Shown: one piece after another, positions 29,662 to 41,782 of the stretch
Position numbering within the stretch: the first letter of the stretch is position 1
Layout: each line of letters starts with the position of its first letter
Position numbers and translations under genes: made by a program
Assembly: GCA_029465975.1 (NCBI GenBank)
Contig: CM055744.1
Coordinates: 4,886,996-4,950,995 of the forward strand
Length of the DNA: 64,000 nucleotides
Source: Dallia pectoralis
Taxonomy: Eukaryota; Chordata; Actinopteri; Esociformes; Umbridae
Reading direction: 5' to 3'
The notes under the pieces: generated by a model
Database searches by the model: none
What the model was told of the DNA's origin: nothing
What the model saw: only the letters and a program-made list of their open reading frames with translations

Positions 29662-31335
29662 GTGAGAGGTTTTTATTTTCTCATTGTATATACACTCTCT
29701 CTTTCTTATTTTGCTTGTGCTTTTTATGTTTCCCTGTAAATGGTCATCAAGCTACAAAGGCAGGAGCTGTCAAAGTGGCCAGGGTTGGAGTGGGGGTAAC
29801 TGGTTGTATTGTGTGCTCTTAGTCCCTGTGTTTGACAGCATAGTTACAGAGGCAAGAGCACTGCGCCAAGCTGGATGGCCTATTAGAATACATTCTCTCA
29901 CAGACAATTACACCAGGACAAGCCATCTGAGAGAGTTACTGTATGTTAGGGCATTCTAAAACCATCAGGCACTCTGGTCCAAGTGCAAACATAATATATG
30001 TACAGTAGGTCCAAACATGCATGAAGGATGACTCCAAACATTGATGACTCCATACATACTCCCTTCAGTCAGAACTAGGCCATTGAGATGTATACATTTT
30101 CATACAGGACCGCTATGACAGTTGACATTGCAAGTGCCATGCTCTTACTAAGTAAGCTACACACCACATATGCTACGTGCATTACTGGACCTCCGTTGCT
30201 CCAGCCTGAAACTGGCGTCACCATTCAGCATTAGCTCAGGGTTTGCTGGAGTACGAGAGCTCTTCCCTAGCTTAAGTTCCTGCCGCCCTTTCAACAAAGC
30301 AGAGTGATTATGAGGAGGTGGTTTTCATTTTGAAATAGTGTATTGAATCTCATCCTCTTGCTGGGTGTCTCAGTAATCCCTGAATCTGATTGGTAAACTG
30401 TTTTTATGTCATTCATAACATTTAAGTTCCAGTAATAATCCATCCTCTCATGATATTGCCAATGCACAGTGGATTCCGTCCCTCTCTGGGAAGCCAATAA
30501 GTACTTTGATTACAGTTGCAGAAGAGTTGTTGCTTGGTATATTTAAGTTATTTTTAATATTTATATTATATATAACGATAATCATAGCTGCACAAACACA
30601 AGGCAATTTTTGACATTAAACTGTTTGCTCTGGATATATCCCTCTGTTATCACTGTGTTACTTTCTAATGCCAGCTGTATACATTATCCGGCATTCACAC
30701 ATTCACAGTTATATACACATAAGTGGTTAGAAGCGACTGTGCAACCAAACTCTATATTGTTGCAGATGACAATTCTGTGTATGGATACTGAAAACAATCC
30801 TGGCCAGCAAAGTTAACAGAAAGTGGTGTAAACAAATAAACATGCCTACAAATACAAAGATCAGTCAGATTTGCCAATAACAGAGAACGTAATCAGAATT
30901 GCATGAACAGGACACCCAGAACTGTGAACCTGGTGATTTGGTCATTTTAATGTCATTATAATGTTCACAATTTTATTATTATTGAATAATAATACAATAA
31001 TATCAGTGTCAGTTTTTAAATTAAACCTAGAATATAAATTGTTAATAAGTTGAATATGGAATTATAAATAATCAGTACTTCCTCATTTCATGTAAAATAT
31101 AGGCTGCATTTAAAAATAAAAGCTACTTTAAGGGAACATTCGTTAGTGTTCGTGTTTGTGTATCACAATAACATTTGAACTGAATATTTGTTTGGGTCAG
31201 TAGCATCACTTAAGGTGATTTACACATGGAGTTGGTCCGAGTTTCCTGGGCCACTAACCCAGTACCGTAAAGATTACACAAAGTTTTGTCTGCTAAAATA
31301 GAAACCTTTTGTGAAAATTTTATCTCAGACCATGT
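29662..31335. other. non-coding, nothing recognised
   Basis: AT-rich sequence with stop-dense frames, no splice-bounded coding block and no tandem repeat or transposase similarity that I can read. Confidence 0.5.
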
Positions 31336-32510
31336 CAGTTCACGTAAACTAATGCGCAACAGCATTATGACAATATTCCTAATTAACTGTTGGTCCTCCA
31401 CGTGTCGCCAAAACAGAGACAACCTCCTGAGCCATGGAAGATGTCCTGCAGTATCTGGCACCAATAAATCAGCAGCAAATCCTTCCTGTTAGTTTTGTGT
31501 ATCGAACTTGATGGTCCAGTTCATCCCAAAAAGGCTCAATTGAATTGAGGTCTGGAGAATTTGGAGATCGGGGCAACACCTTCAACTCCTCATCATGTTC
31601 CTCAAACCATTCCCAAACACTGTGTAGAGAGTGGCAGGGAGCGTACTCATTGCCATGGAATTGGTGTCCACATGAGTGCCTGGACCCAGGGTTTCCCAGC
31701 ACAACATTGTCCAGAACGTTAAACCAAACAACCTTCTTCCAGGTCCGAGGTCCTACACCGATGCTTGCATGCACAATGTAGGTGCTTTCGACGGGGTCAC
31801 CATGGTCCTACTGACCAGCCTGCTGCTACACAGCTCCAATGTGTGACACATTTCTCCTGTAACCACTACATTTTCCTCGGACCTGTGATACAGTAGACCT
31901 TCTATCAGTTCGGCCCAGACAGAAAATAATTTGTAGCCTTCCTGCATCAATGAGCTTTGGGTGCCCAACATCCTGTTGCCAGTTTCTCTCTCCTCAGACC
32001 GCTGTCAGTAGGCACTCACCAATACTGACTGGCACCACACAAGTTTTGGGCAGCTGTCAGTAGGCACTCACCACTACTGACTGGCACCACACAAGCCTTG
32101 GGCAGCTGTCAGTAGGCATACACCACTACTTACTGGCACCACACAAGCCTTGGACAGCTGTCAGTAGCCACTCACCACTACTGACTGGCACCACATAAGC
32201 CTTGGGCAGCTGTCAGTAGGCACTCACCAATACTGACTGGCACCAAACAAGTTTGGGGCAGCTGTCAGTAGGCACTCACCACTACTGACTGGCACCACAC
32301 AAGTTTTGGGCAGCTGTCAGTAGGCACTCACCACTACTGACTGGCACCACACAAGCCTTGGGCAGCTGTCAGTAGGCACTCACCAATACTGACTGGCACC
32401 CCACAAGTCGTTTAATCTTACAGATTCCTCCTTCATCCAACTAGTTGACTTTAAGAACTAATTGTTCGCGTCACCCGTAAGCAGTCATAATGTTGTGGCT
32501 CACCAGTGTA
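31336..32510 (-). mobile_element. Tc1-like element (family A, copy 2) with internal minisatellite
   Basis: The right terminal repeat, read as TACACTGGTGAGCCACAACA on the minus strand, ends at 32510. A decayed left end lies near 31336-31370 (GCAACAGCATTATGAC). The minus strand retains transposase residues including SPNSPDLNSIEPFWDELDHQ around 31495-31560. The segment 31385-31460 (GTCGCCAAAACAG, GTATCTGGCACCAA) aligns with the element end at 2960-3060. The 5' part of the transposase region is replaced by a 52-bp tandem array (32001-32405). Confidence 0.8.
32001..32405. repeat. 52-bp minisatellite inside the Tc1-like element
   Basis: About 7.8 units of 52 bp: GCTGTCAGTAGGCACTCACC followed by ACTACTGACTGGCACCACAC and AAGCCTTGGGCA. 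The first unit starts at 32001 and the second at 32053. The array is confined within the transposon and its unit resembles transposase-coding sequence. Confidence 0.93.
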
Positions 32511-33094
32511 CAAGCACAGCATTAGGTTTTCTATACTCTACTGTCTATGATGCTATCATCAGCTCAATACTCACTGAGAACTACAGTACACTGTGGTTTC
32601 CAATAGAGCTTAGAATTGGTGAATAACCAACTTGGGTTTTGTGAATGGTTTATTATACTCTGATCTAAATCTGTCAGTCAGTTAAAAGTCCTTATTATAC
32701 ATTTATGGCAGGAGCAGGTTTGGAATCAAGGTTTTAAAACCTACCCACTGCTAGAGCTCTGTTTTTGACAGCTACAGAATTAATGGCTTGTCCTACACAC
32801 CCTTATCTCTTGATATGATGGTTAACATTAATATTCAGTGGACGCAGAAATGGAATAGCCTTGGATTGATGTCTCTCCGAGCGTTTGTGGTTTTTGAATC
32901 TTGTTGAAGCATATGCCTATTAGAGAGTATGGAATTTTGGAAACCAGTTAAAATAACCCAAAAAACATTCCATGAAAAACCTGGATAAAGGAATCTGTTT
33001 TGGATGCCTTCTACTCACTACCAGCTGCCGCCCTGTACTACTGTCCATTGGCGGATCCAGCTCGCAGTAGCACCCCCAAACATGTAACAGTTTC

Positions 33095-33145
33095 CTAATA
33101 TGTGCCTTCTGTCTGTCTCTTATCCAGAGCGACTTACAGTAAATG
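33095..33145. repeat. short interspersed-repeat fragment
   Basis: CTTATCCAGAGCGACTTACA is a motif I recall as very common in fish interspersed repeats (usually preceded by GCAGACGCT). Only this fragment is present. The rest of 32511-33740 shows nothing recognisable. Confidence 0.35.
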
Positions 33146-33744
33146 TATCTAGTTTACGAGAGCTAGGTGAAACAACAGCCCTTCATGGATCCTTCAAAGA
33201 AGTGACCTTTATATACTGCTGGGATCAATGTTACACAATGTTCTATACTGGCCTTGACACAGTTTGTAAAAAATATATATTTTGGGCATTCAGTGTGTAT
33301 ATACTGTCAGTTGGTCAGTTATACTCATATTTTTTCATTGGCAGCGTTTTGTTGTTATGATAATTAAAAAACTGTTTACTGTTAACAGTAATTCACAAGA
33401 CATAAATACATCTAGTTAATGAGACAAAATTGATGTATTTGCCTGGGTTTATTGTCGCCTACAATTTAATTACGTTGATGTATTTTGGCTACGGTTTTAT
33501 AGCTAAAAGCTGTTCAGTATAGTTTGGTCACAAACCTTTTGAGCCTAGAACACTGACTTACAAGACAGGCAGATCAAATGTAAAATCTAAAGCATATGCA
33601 ACATTATAAACATTCTGTAGCAATAAAGTCTGAGCAGAAGACTATCGTCAACAGACCAACAGAATTATAACATAATTATAACACACTGTTAGTGCCGTAA
33701 TTCTAGATGATGATTGATGTCTGTGAATTACTATATAGACACTT

Positions 33745-35053
33745 GGGGTATGTGAGGACCCTGGTTATAGACAGTGTGTTATACTGGAGTATGTGAGGAC
33801 CCTGGTTATAGACAGTGTGTTGTACTGGAGTATGTGAGGACCCTGGTTATAGACAGTGTGTTGTACTGGAGTATGTGAGGACCCTGGTTATAGACAGTGT
33901 GTTATACTGGAGTATGTGAGGACCCTGGTTATAGACAGTGTGTTATACTGGAGTATGTGAGGACCCTGGTTATAGACAGTGTGTTATACTGGTTATAGAC
34001 AGTGTGTTATACTGGTTATAGACAGTGTGTTATACTGGAGTATGTGAGGACCCTGGTTATAGACAGTATGTGAGGACCCTGGTTATAGACAGTGTGTTAT
34101 ACTGGAGTATGTGAGGACCCTGGTTATAGACAGTGTGTTATGGTATGTGAGGACCCTGGTTAGGACCCTGGTTATAGACAGTGTGTTATGGGTTATAGAC
34201 AGTGTGTTAGGACCCTGGTTATAGACAGTGTGTTATACTGGAGTATGTGAGGACCCTGGTTATAGACAGTGTGTTATATGTGAGGACCCTGGTATGTATG
34301 TGAGGACCCTGGTTATAGACAGTGTGTTATACTGGAGTATGTGAGGACCCTGGTTATAGACAGTGTGTTATATGGAGTATGAGGACCCTGGTTATAGACA
34401 GTGGATAGACAGTGTGTTATGGAGTATGTGAGGACCCTGGTTATAGACAGTGTGTTATACTGGAGTATGTGAGGACCCTGGTTATAGACAGTGTGTTATA
34501 CTGTGGTTATAGACAGTGTGTTATACTGGAGTATGTGAGGACCCTGGTTATAGACAGTGTGTTATACTGGAGTATGTGAGGACCCTGGTTATAGACAGTG
34601 TGTTATGGTATGTGAGGACCCTGGTTATAGACAGTGTGTTGTACTGGAGTATGTGATGACCCTGGTTATAGACAGTGTGTTATACTGGAGTATGTGAGGA
34701 CCCTGGTTATAGACAGTGTGTTATACTGGAGTATGTGAGGACCCTGGTTATAGACAGTGTGTTATACTGGAGTATGTGAGGACCCTGGTTATAGACAGTG
34801 TGTTATGGTATGTGAGGACCCTGGTTATAGACAGTGTGTTATGGTATGTGAGGACCCTGGTTATAGACAGTGTGTTATACTGGAGTATGTGAGGACCCTG
34901 GTTATAGACAGTGTGTTATGGTATGTGAGGACCCTGGTTATAGACAGTGTGTTATGGTATGTGAGGACCCTGGTTATAGACAGTGTGTTATGGTATGTGA
35001 GGACCCTGGTTATAGACAGTGTGTTATACTGGAGTATGTGAGGACCCTGGTTA
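33745..35053. repeat. 41-bp minisatellite with truncated and junction units
   Basis: About 30 units based on GTATGTGAGGACCCTGGTTA followed by TAGACAGTGTGTTATACTGGA (41 bp). Many copies are the shorter 33-bp variant (GTGTTATGGTATGTGAGG). Irregular junctions at 34000-34030, 34140-34215 and 34275-34430 look like repeated unequal exchange or slippage. Confidence 0.95.
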
Positions 35054-35423
35054 CCATCCAAAGATGGTAGCCTGGGTCCACACATGAATATAATTACCTG
35101 ACCAAGTGCGATTGTTTTACCCGGAGAAAACAACCTCCTAAAAATGTATTTCTTAAATCAGATTATCTGTTCAGGGGAGTATTTTGGCTGCAAATAAACT
35201 GTGTGGTGACCTCCAAGTGAGTCATCTTATTTCCCATATAAGCCACCCCATTGGTGGGTCCACCCCAATTAACCCTATGTTGTCATTTCCCAGGCGGCTG
35301 TGCAAATAGACCTATCAGGACGAGGCCAGCTCTTAAAGAGCAAATTATTCATTATTTTTTAAAATGTAAAGCAGTTGCGGCACACATGAGAATTGCATGT
35401 GAGGGAAAAACCCCAGCAGATAT

Positions 35424-35866
35424 TTGTGTAGTGAGAGGGATATCTTATGTGACCACACACTTGTGTAGTGAGAGGGATATCCTATGTGACCACACACTTG
35501 TGTAGTGAGAGGGATATCCTATGTGACCACACACTTGTGTAGTGAGAGGGATATCCTATGTGACCACACACTTGTGTAGTGAGAGGGATATCCTATGTGA
35601 CCACACACTTGTGTAGTGAGAGGGATATCCTATGTGACCACACACTTGTGTAGTGAGAGGGATATCTTATGTGACCACACACTTGTGTAGTGAGAGGGAT
35701 ATCCTATGTGACCACACACTTGTGTAGTGAGAGGGATATCCTATGTGACCACACACTTGTGTAGTGAGAGGGATATCCTATGTGACCACACACTTGTGTA
35801 GTGAGAGGGATATCCTATGTGACCACACACTTGTGTAGTGAGAGGGATATCCTATGTGACCACACA
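35424..35866. repeat. 37-bp minisatellite
   Basis: Twelve near-identical units of 37 bp: TTGTGTAGTGAGAGGGATAT plus CCTATGTGACCACACAC. Two units have TCTTATG instead of TCCTATG. Very low divergence suggests recent expansion or homogenisation. The gap 35056-35423 and 35867-36725 hold nothing recognisable. Confidence 0.96.
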
Positions 35867-36729
35867 GATGGAGAAAAAACCTCCATCTTTTTTAGGGTAT
35901 ACATATCTCCAATAAATCTACAGGTAAAAAAACTTTCCTTAGACCGCTTAATTATGCAAACAGGCTTTCAAAGCCACTTGCAAATTATTTAAACTGCTTC
36001 TATTATCTCATAACAACATTTTTCCATGTCTAAATAAATTATTTTAATTGTGGGAATGATTTAAACCCACCTATTCATAGTGACACACCTGCAGTAATTG
36101 ATTATAACAGCTCAGCTTTGGTTGTTTTCTTTTCCAGACCTGTACAGAGAGGTCTAGTCTTCACTATGAATCCTGGAATCAACTCTTTATCCCCAAAAAT
36201 GCAACTGCATTTGGTATTACAATAAAGGACAACTTAAAAATCAATGGAGGGATTTACAGCGACAAACGATGACATGTTGCTAATGCTAACGATACTGTAG
36301 CCTACATCCTATAACAAACCTGTTGCACATTACACCTGCTCATTAATTCCACTGTTACGGTAGGGATGGTCACAGCTTCACACTGGAGAGATCTGCTTTG
36401 CTTTGATTACACCTATTTATTTTGATGGCCAAAATATAGATAATGACAACTTTTTGGGAATGTCTTGATTGATACACTAGATATTTATTAGATTAATTTA
36501 GGCATTGGAGGATGCCTCAATTGTGATACCTTGCTCCACTTCATCCTTGAATATAATGCAGAACACATCTAGTGGGCTAGGAGGGTATTGGGGCACTTAT
36601 GTAACTTAGAGGTTCGTTCCTGAATCAAATGTGAGTGATTAGAATGGGCACAGCAGGTTTGGATTCTGTGATTCTCTTTGTTATAAAAGTCACTGGGTCT
36701 TGGTGCACAGTGGGAGTTATTGTCTATAT

Positions 36730-37028
36730 TGTAGCGACCCTGGAGTTTGGGAACCCATTGGACAGAGGGAGGAGGGGGCGGGTCAGGGAGCATCTTATAA
36801 GAGGGGGGTCAAGCAGGTGTCTCGCTCTCTCTCCTCATTTGTCGAAGTGACAAGTTCAGTGAATGTTAACTGTGGTTCTGTTCAGTGTTCATTAGCTGTT
36901 GCTAATTGTGTTTAAGTTTAAGGGTAGTAGGCGTAGGCAGTGGCCCACAACTGCCTGGTTGTAATAAATAAAGAGTGTTAACCGTATTAGTGCCTCCGTC
37001 TCTGTTGGGGTTACGTGAGAATTTTACA
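36730..37028 (+). repeat. 5' LTR of Gypsy element 2
   Basis: 299 bp, TGT...ACA. It contains a TATA-like box (TATAAG at 36796-36801) and AATAAA at 36963-36968, giving a readable promoter and polyadenylation layout (U3-R-U5). Confidence 0.95.
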
Positions 37029-37054
37029 TTGGTGTCAGAAGTGGGATTCTAGAG

Positions 37055-38076
37055 ATGGCGGCACAAGGTGATGAGGGCGCCTACGGTAAAGTCAAAGAGG
37101 AACCAGGCGAAGTAAAACCATGCATTTCATTGTGGTTCCCGGTAAAGGAAGTCAATCGGACATTGGGAAAAGCCACGCTAGCTGCGGTGCCCGACTTACA
37201 GGAGAGAGCCAATGACGCGCACGCGCGGCAGTGGAGCGAAGTCAGGGGTTATGAAAATCACCTCAACAAAGATGGCAGCGCCCTGTCAGCGACGTCTAGC
37301 TGCAAGTTAAAGCCCCGAAGTTCAGTGGCAACGTCGACTTCGAGGCTTTCCGGGCGCAGTTCGAACTATTAGCTGAATCGGCCGGATGGGGGGAAGAACC
37401 GAAGGCACTACAGCTAGCAATGTGCTTAACCGGGGATGCAGTCACCTGTTTGCTAATGCTAACACCGGAGCAGCGGAGGAGCTACAGGGAGCTGGTCGCG
37501 GCGCTCCACCGGAGTTTTGGCAAAGATAAACACCGGGAACTGGCGTGGTCTGCGCTAGGTCGGAGAGAGCGAATGCCTGGGGAACCTCTGAGGGCACTAG
37601 CCAACGACGTGGAGAGGCTAACTCGGCGGGCCTATGGACACACACCACCGCTGGTACAGGACGAATTGGCACGCGACCGGTTCGTGCTAGCACTGTCCCC
37701 ACCAGAACTGCGAGCCGGAACTCAACTCGCCTGCCCTATATCCCTACAAGAGGCGCTTGACGTGGCGAGGCAAAATGAGGTCATCTGGGAAGAGGCTGCG
37801 GGGAGGAAACACAGCGAGGCAGCGGCGGTAAGAGCTACAGAGACCTGCGCACCACGTGAGGAGATGCCGGGTTGGGCGAGAGATATCACGGAGCTGGTGC
37901 ACGCGCTATCCATCTCATCTTCTCCCCAGCACGTGGAACGGAGAAACCTTCCAGGAAATGGCCCGGGTTGCTGGAGGTGTGGACAAATTGGGCATCTTCG
38001 TCGTGAGTGTACCGCCCAAATTAAACGGCAGGGAAACGACAGTGGGTCTGTGCAGAGGGGGCAGTACAGGCCCTGA
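37055..38076 (+). pseudogene. gag of Gypsy element 2, split by one frameshift
   Basis: The ATG at 37055 lies 27 nt after the start of the PBS. Its frame runs to 37372 but leaves the conserved capsid frame near 37305-37315, beside a CCCC run. The rest of gag continues in another frame to 38076. It includes the capsid-like region (FEAFRAQFELLAESAGWGEE; SFGKDKHRELAWSALGRRER) and one zinc knuckle CWRCGQIGHLRREC near 37970-38010. This is the one visible lesion in an otherwise intact-looking element. It could also be a sequencing or assembly error. Confidence 0.85.
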
Positions 38077-38138
38077 ATAGGCCCCGCGACGAAAAGAGAT
38101 GCGGCTACCAAGGTGGGGGTAAGGCTGGGGCTGAGGCT

Positions 38139-41100
38139 GTGGTTGTAGGGCGGACAACAATAGGGGATTTTTGCCACGTTAAAGTGACAATAGAAGGGAG
38201 GCCATGCACAGCGCTAGTGGACACAGGTTCTACTGTCACCATTGTGCGACCTGATGTCATACCGGGTGGGGTAGTATGGGAACCAACGGCAGTGCAATTA
38301 AGGACTGTGACGGGTGAAGTTGCCCCGATGCTAGGCAAACGGATAATGTCTCTGACTGTGGGGGGGAGGACGGTGACTCATTTGGTTTGGGTTTCTAATG
38401 TGCAGGACCCCTGTATCCTGGGTTTAGAGGCCGCGCGCTGTCAGCTAGACCTAGCGTCAGGTACTATGGGTTTTGGAGAAGGGCCTGCTGTTACCTTAGA
38501 CTCCCCCGGGAACAGAAGCGGGGGTTGGAGCTGCAGTGCTGCTGTCCCATTACAACCGGGTGGGGATGCCTCGCCCCACGCTGACACCGTCCCACACCGC
38601 AGGGCATTGTCCCCCGCGGCCCCCTGTTTCATACCTGGGGACACCGTGAATGCACCACCAGCGGTTGCACCAGCAGGAGCCACGCCCTCCCTCTCAGAGA
38701 CAGACCCCGACCCCTCCCTGGCGGGCGTAAAGGACATATGCAGGACAAACAGTGAGGGTCTCAGCTCAGAACAGCGGGAGCAACTAAAACAACTGCTGGT
38801 GGAGTTCAAGGACAGTTTTGCTTGGGACGAACAAGGGGTGGGCTGTACCCATCTGGTGCAACACGAGATCGACACAGGCGATGCACAACCCATTAAGACC
38901 CGGCCCCGGCGCATCCCACTGGCCCGACAGGAGGCTGCGGACAGAGCGGTAGAGGAGATGGAGCAGGCAGGCTTCATTGAGCCCTCCAACAGCCCATGGT
39001 CTGCCCCAGTGGTGATGGTCCCTAAAAGGGGGGGGAAATTGAGGTTTTGTGTGGACTATAGGGAATTGAACGCAGTGACACGTAAAGACTCTTACCCAAT
39101 TCCGCGGGTGGATGAGAGCCTCGACCTGGTGGGGGAGTCGTCCTGGTTTTCCTCCCTTGATCTACGCAGTGGCTACTGGCAAGTACCGTTGGCTCCAGAG
39201 GCACGGGCTAAAACAGCCTTTTCCACCCACCGGGGCCACTGGCAGTTCACAGTGCTGTGTTTTGGACTGTGTAATGCACCAGCCACATTTGAGCGCCTCA
39301 TGGACCAGGTACTGTCTGACATCCCCAGTCAACAATGCTTGGTCTATCTAGATGACATTCTCGCTCACGGGACGTCCTTTGAGGGAGCGCTGGCAGCACT
39401 GAGGGGAGTGCTGGAAAGAGTGAGAGAGGCAGGGCTGAAGCTGCATCCTGAGAAGTGTCACTTTATGCAGCGAGAGGTGACCTTCCTGGGGCATCAGGTT
39501 GGCGAGAAGGGCGTCGGCACTCTGCTTGACAAGGTGGAGGCGGTTCGGGACTGGCCTGTGCCGACGACAAAGCAGCAGGTGAAGAGCTTCCTGGGACTGG
39601 CCTCCTACTACCGCAGGTTTGTGAAGGGGTTTTCAAACATCGCTTTTCCCCTCACAGGCCTGCTGGGGAAGAACAGGGAGTTTAAATGGACATCAGAGTG
39701 CCAGCAAGCTTTTACCACCCTGAAACGTGCCTTGGGAGAAGCCCCTGTCATTGCACCGCCTGTCCCATCTGAGCCCTTCATTCTTGACACTGACGCCAGC
39801 AACGTGGGCATGGGAGCGGTGTTGGCGCAACCTGGCCCAGAGGGAGAACGAGTGGTGGCATACTTTAGCAGGACTTTCAGCAAAGAGGAACGTCGCTACT
39901 GTGTGACTCGCAGGGAGCTGTTGGCAGTTGTAGCAGCGGTACGCCATTTTAAATACTACCTATGTGGCGTCCGTTTCCTGGTGCGCACTGACCATGCTGC
40001 TCTCCAATGGCTGCTGTCTTTCAAGGAACCAGAGGGGCAGATTGCACGCTGGCTGGAGGAGCTGCAGTCTTTCAACTTTCAAGTGGAGCACAGGGCCGGT
40101 GCTCGCCATGGCAACGCAGACGCTCTGTCCCGCCGACCGTGTGCAGAAGAAGGCTGCGGGTACTGCGAGAAGAGAGTAGCCAGAGAGAGAGAGCTATGCC
40201 AGGAGGAAGGTGTGGTGGCTGAAGTGAGTCAGTTGGGGCTCCCAGGTCTCAGCGGGATGCACGTAGTGGACGTCAACGAGTGGAGAGAGAAACAGGAGGA
40301 GGACAGCGAGCTGTCAATGGTGCTGCAGTGGGTCCGGGAGGGTCGGCGACCATCGAGAGAGGAGGTGGGCCCTCTCTCCCCAGCGGTGAAGGGACTGTGG
40401 GCTGGTTTTTCCGAACTGAGGCTGGCTGAGGGGGTACTACAGAGGGGGTGGAAGGCACCAGCGACGGGGGAAGTCACGTGGCAGGTGGTAGTCCCTAAGT
40501 CCATGCGGATGGCAGTATTAGGACAGTTACACGGGGGGGCGGGTGCTGGGCACTTCGGGACGACTAAGACACTACGACGGCTTAGAAAGGGGTTTTATTG
40601 GGGACAACATAGACGGGACGTGGAGGACTACTGTAGACAGTGTGACAGATGTGCCGCTAGAAAGGGGCCTCCTGGCCAGTCACGGGCTCAGCTACAACAG
40701 TTTCCCGTAGGGGCACCCCTAGAGAGGATCGGTGTGGACATAGTTGGGCCATTTCCAGTTTCAGAGGGGGGGAATAGATGGGTGTTGACCGCAATAGACT
40801 ATTTTACAAAGTGGCCTGAAGCCTATGCCCTTCCTAATCAAGAGGCAGAGACAATTGTCAACGCGTTGCTTGGGGGTTTCATCAGCAGGTTTGGGGTTCC
40901 AGAGACGATCCACTCGGACCAAGGGAGAAATTTTGAGTCTCGGGTGTTCGCAGAGATGTGCCAGCGGTTGGGGGTGGAGAAGACGCGCACCACCCCTCTT
41001 CATCCGCAGAGCGACGGGTTAGTAGAAAGGTTCCACCGGACGTTGGGTCAGCAGTTGGCCATAGTGACAGAGAAACACCAAAAAGATTGGGACACTCACC

Positions 41101-41771
41101 TTCCCCTGGTCCTGATGGCATGCTGGTCAGCGGTTCAAGACTCAACGGCCTGCTCGCCTGCTCTGCTCATGCTGGGTAGGGAGCTGCGCACTCCAGCTGA
41201 GATGGTGTTCGGTCGGCCGCCAGAGGAAGCCCCACTACCGGCTGGTCTCGACTACGCCCGGAGACTACAAGATCGTCTGGAGTCGGCCCATTCATTTGCC
41301 AGGCAGCAGATGGAACGTGCAGGCATGCGGCAGAAAAGACACTATGACACGCGAGCGAAGGGGCGTCACTTCGTGGCGGGGGAGTTAGTGTGGCTACATA
41401 ACCCAGCTAGGAAGAAGGGGCGGTGTCCTAAGCTGGACAGTGCATGGGTGGGGCCCTGCCAGATTTTAGAGAGGTTGGGGGAGGTTGTGTACCGCATCCA
41501 GATGCCCCTAAGGAGGCGCAGAGTGGCGGTGCATCGGGACAGACTGGCTCCTTACAGGGGCAGACAGACACTGGGTGGTGAAGAACCTGACAGTGGAGAC
41601 AGCCAGGGGCCTGTAGAGGAAGGGCCTCAGAATGCAGGGGCTGAGCAACCAGCTACGGCTGAAGTTGTGGAGACAATCTGTGGACAGAGCAGAGAGAGAG
41701 CTTGGCGAGAGAGGAGGCGTCCGGGTCGCTTTAATGACTTTGTTTGTGCCCTCGGGGTCGAGGGCCTGTAA
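38139..41771 (+). CDS. pol polyprotein of Gypsy element 2 (protease, RT, RNase H, integrase)
   Basis: One uninterrupted frame of 1210 codons from the first ATG, open a little further upstream. It is in the -1 frame relative to the end of gag, as expected for ribosomal frameshifting. Protease ALVDTGST has its catalytic Asp at residue 28. Reverse transcriptase includes LRFCVDYRELNAV (about 300) and YLDD (403-406). RNase H DTDAS starts at 550. The integrase zinc-binding region starts with H near 804, and its DDE triad is D867, D927 and E963 (D-x59-D-x35-E). A GPY/F-like module (WVGPCQILERLG) is near 1105-1115. No chromodomain is seen. All catalytic residues are present. It copies the element's RNA to DNA and inserts it. 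Confidence 0.95.
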   Translation: MVVGRTTIGDFCHVKVTIEGRPCTALVDTGSTVTIVRPDVIPGGVVWEPTAVQLRTVTGEVAPMLGKRIMSLTVGGRTVTHLVWVSNVQDPCILGLEAARCQLDLASGTMGFGEGPAVTLDSPGNRSGGWSCSAAVPLQPGGDASPHADTVPHRRALSPAAPCFIPGDTVNAPPAVAPAGATPSLSETDPDPSLAGVKDICRTNSEGLSSEQREQLKQLLVEFKDSFAWDEQGVGCTHLVQHEIDTGDAQPIKTRPRRIPLARQEAADRAVEEMEQAGFIEPSNSPWSAPVVMVPKRGGKLRFCVDYRELNAVTRKDSYPIPRVDESLDLVGESSWFSSLDLRSGYWQVPLAPEARAKTAFSTHRGHWQFTVLCFGLCNAPATFERLMDQVLSDIPSQQCLVYLDDILAHGTSFEGALAALRGVLERVREAGLKLHPEKCHFMQREVTFLGHQVGEKGVGTLLDKVEAVRDWPVPTTKQQVKSFLGLASYYRRFVKGFSNIAFPLTGLLGKNREFKWTSECQQAFTTLKRALGEAPVIAPPVPSEPFILDTDASNVGMGAVLAQPGPEGERVVAYFSRTFSKEERRYCVTRRELLAVVAAVRHFKYYLCGVRFLVRTDHAALQWLLSFKEPEGQIARWLEELQSFNFQVEHRAGARHGNADALSRRPCAEEGCGYCEKRVARERELCQEEGVVAEVSQLGLPGLSGMHVVDVNEWREKQEEDSELSMVLQWVREGRRPSREEVGPLSPAVKGLWAGFSELRLAEGVLQRGWKAPATGEVTWQVVVPKSMRMAVLGQLHGGAGAGHFGTTKTLRRLRKGFYWGQHRRDVEDYCRQCDRCAARKGPPGQSRAQLQQFPVGAPLERIGVDIVGPFPVSEGGNRWVLTAIDYFTKWPEAYALPNQEAETIVNALLGGFISRFGVPETIHSDQGRNFESRVFAEMCQRLGVEKTRTTPLHPQSDGLVERFHRTLGQQLAIVTEKHQKDWDTHLPLVLMACWSAVQDSTACSPALLMLGRELRTPAEMVFGRPPEEAPLPAGLDYARRLQDRLESAHSFARQQMERAGMRQKRHYDTRAKGRHFVAGELVWLHNPARKKGRCPKLDSAWVGPCQILERLGEVVYRIQMPLRRRRVAVHRDRLAPYRGRQTLGGEEPDSGDSQGPVEEGPQNAGAEQPATAEVVETICGQSRERAWRERRRPGRFNDFVCALGVEGL

Positions 41772-41782
41772 AGGGGGGGCTG

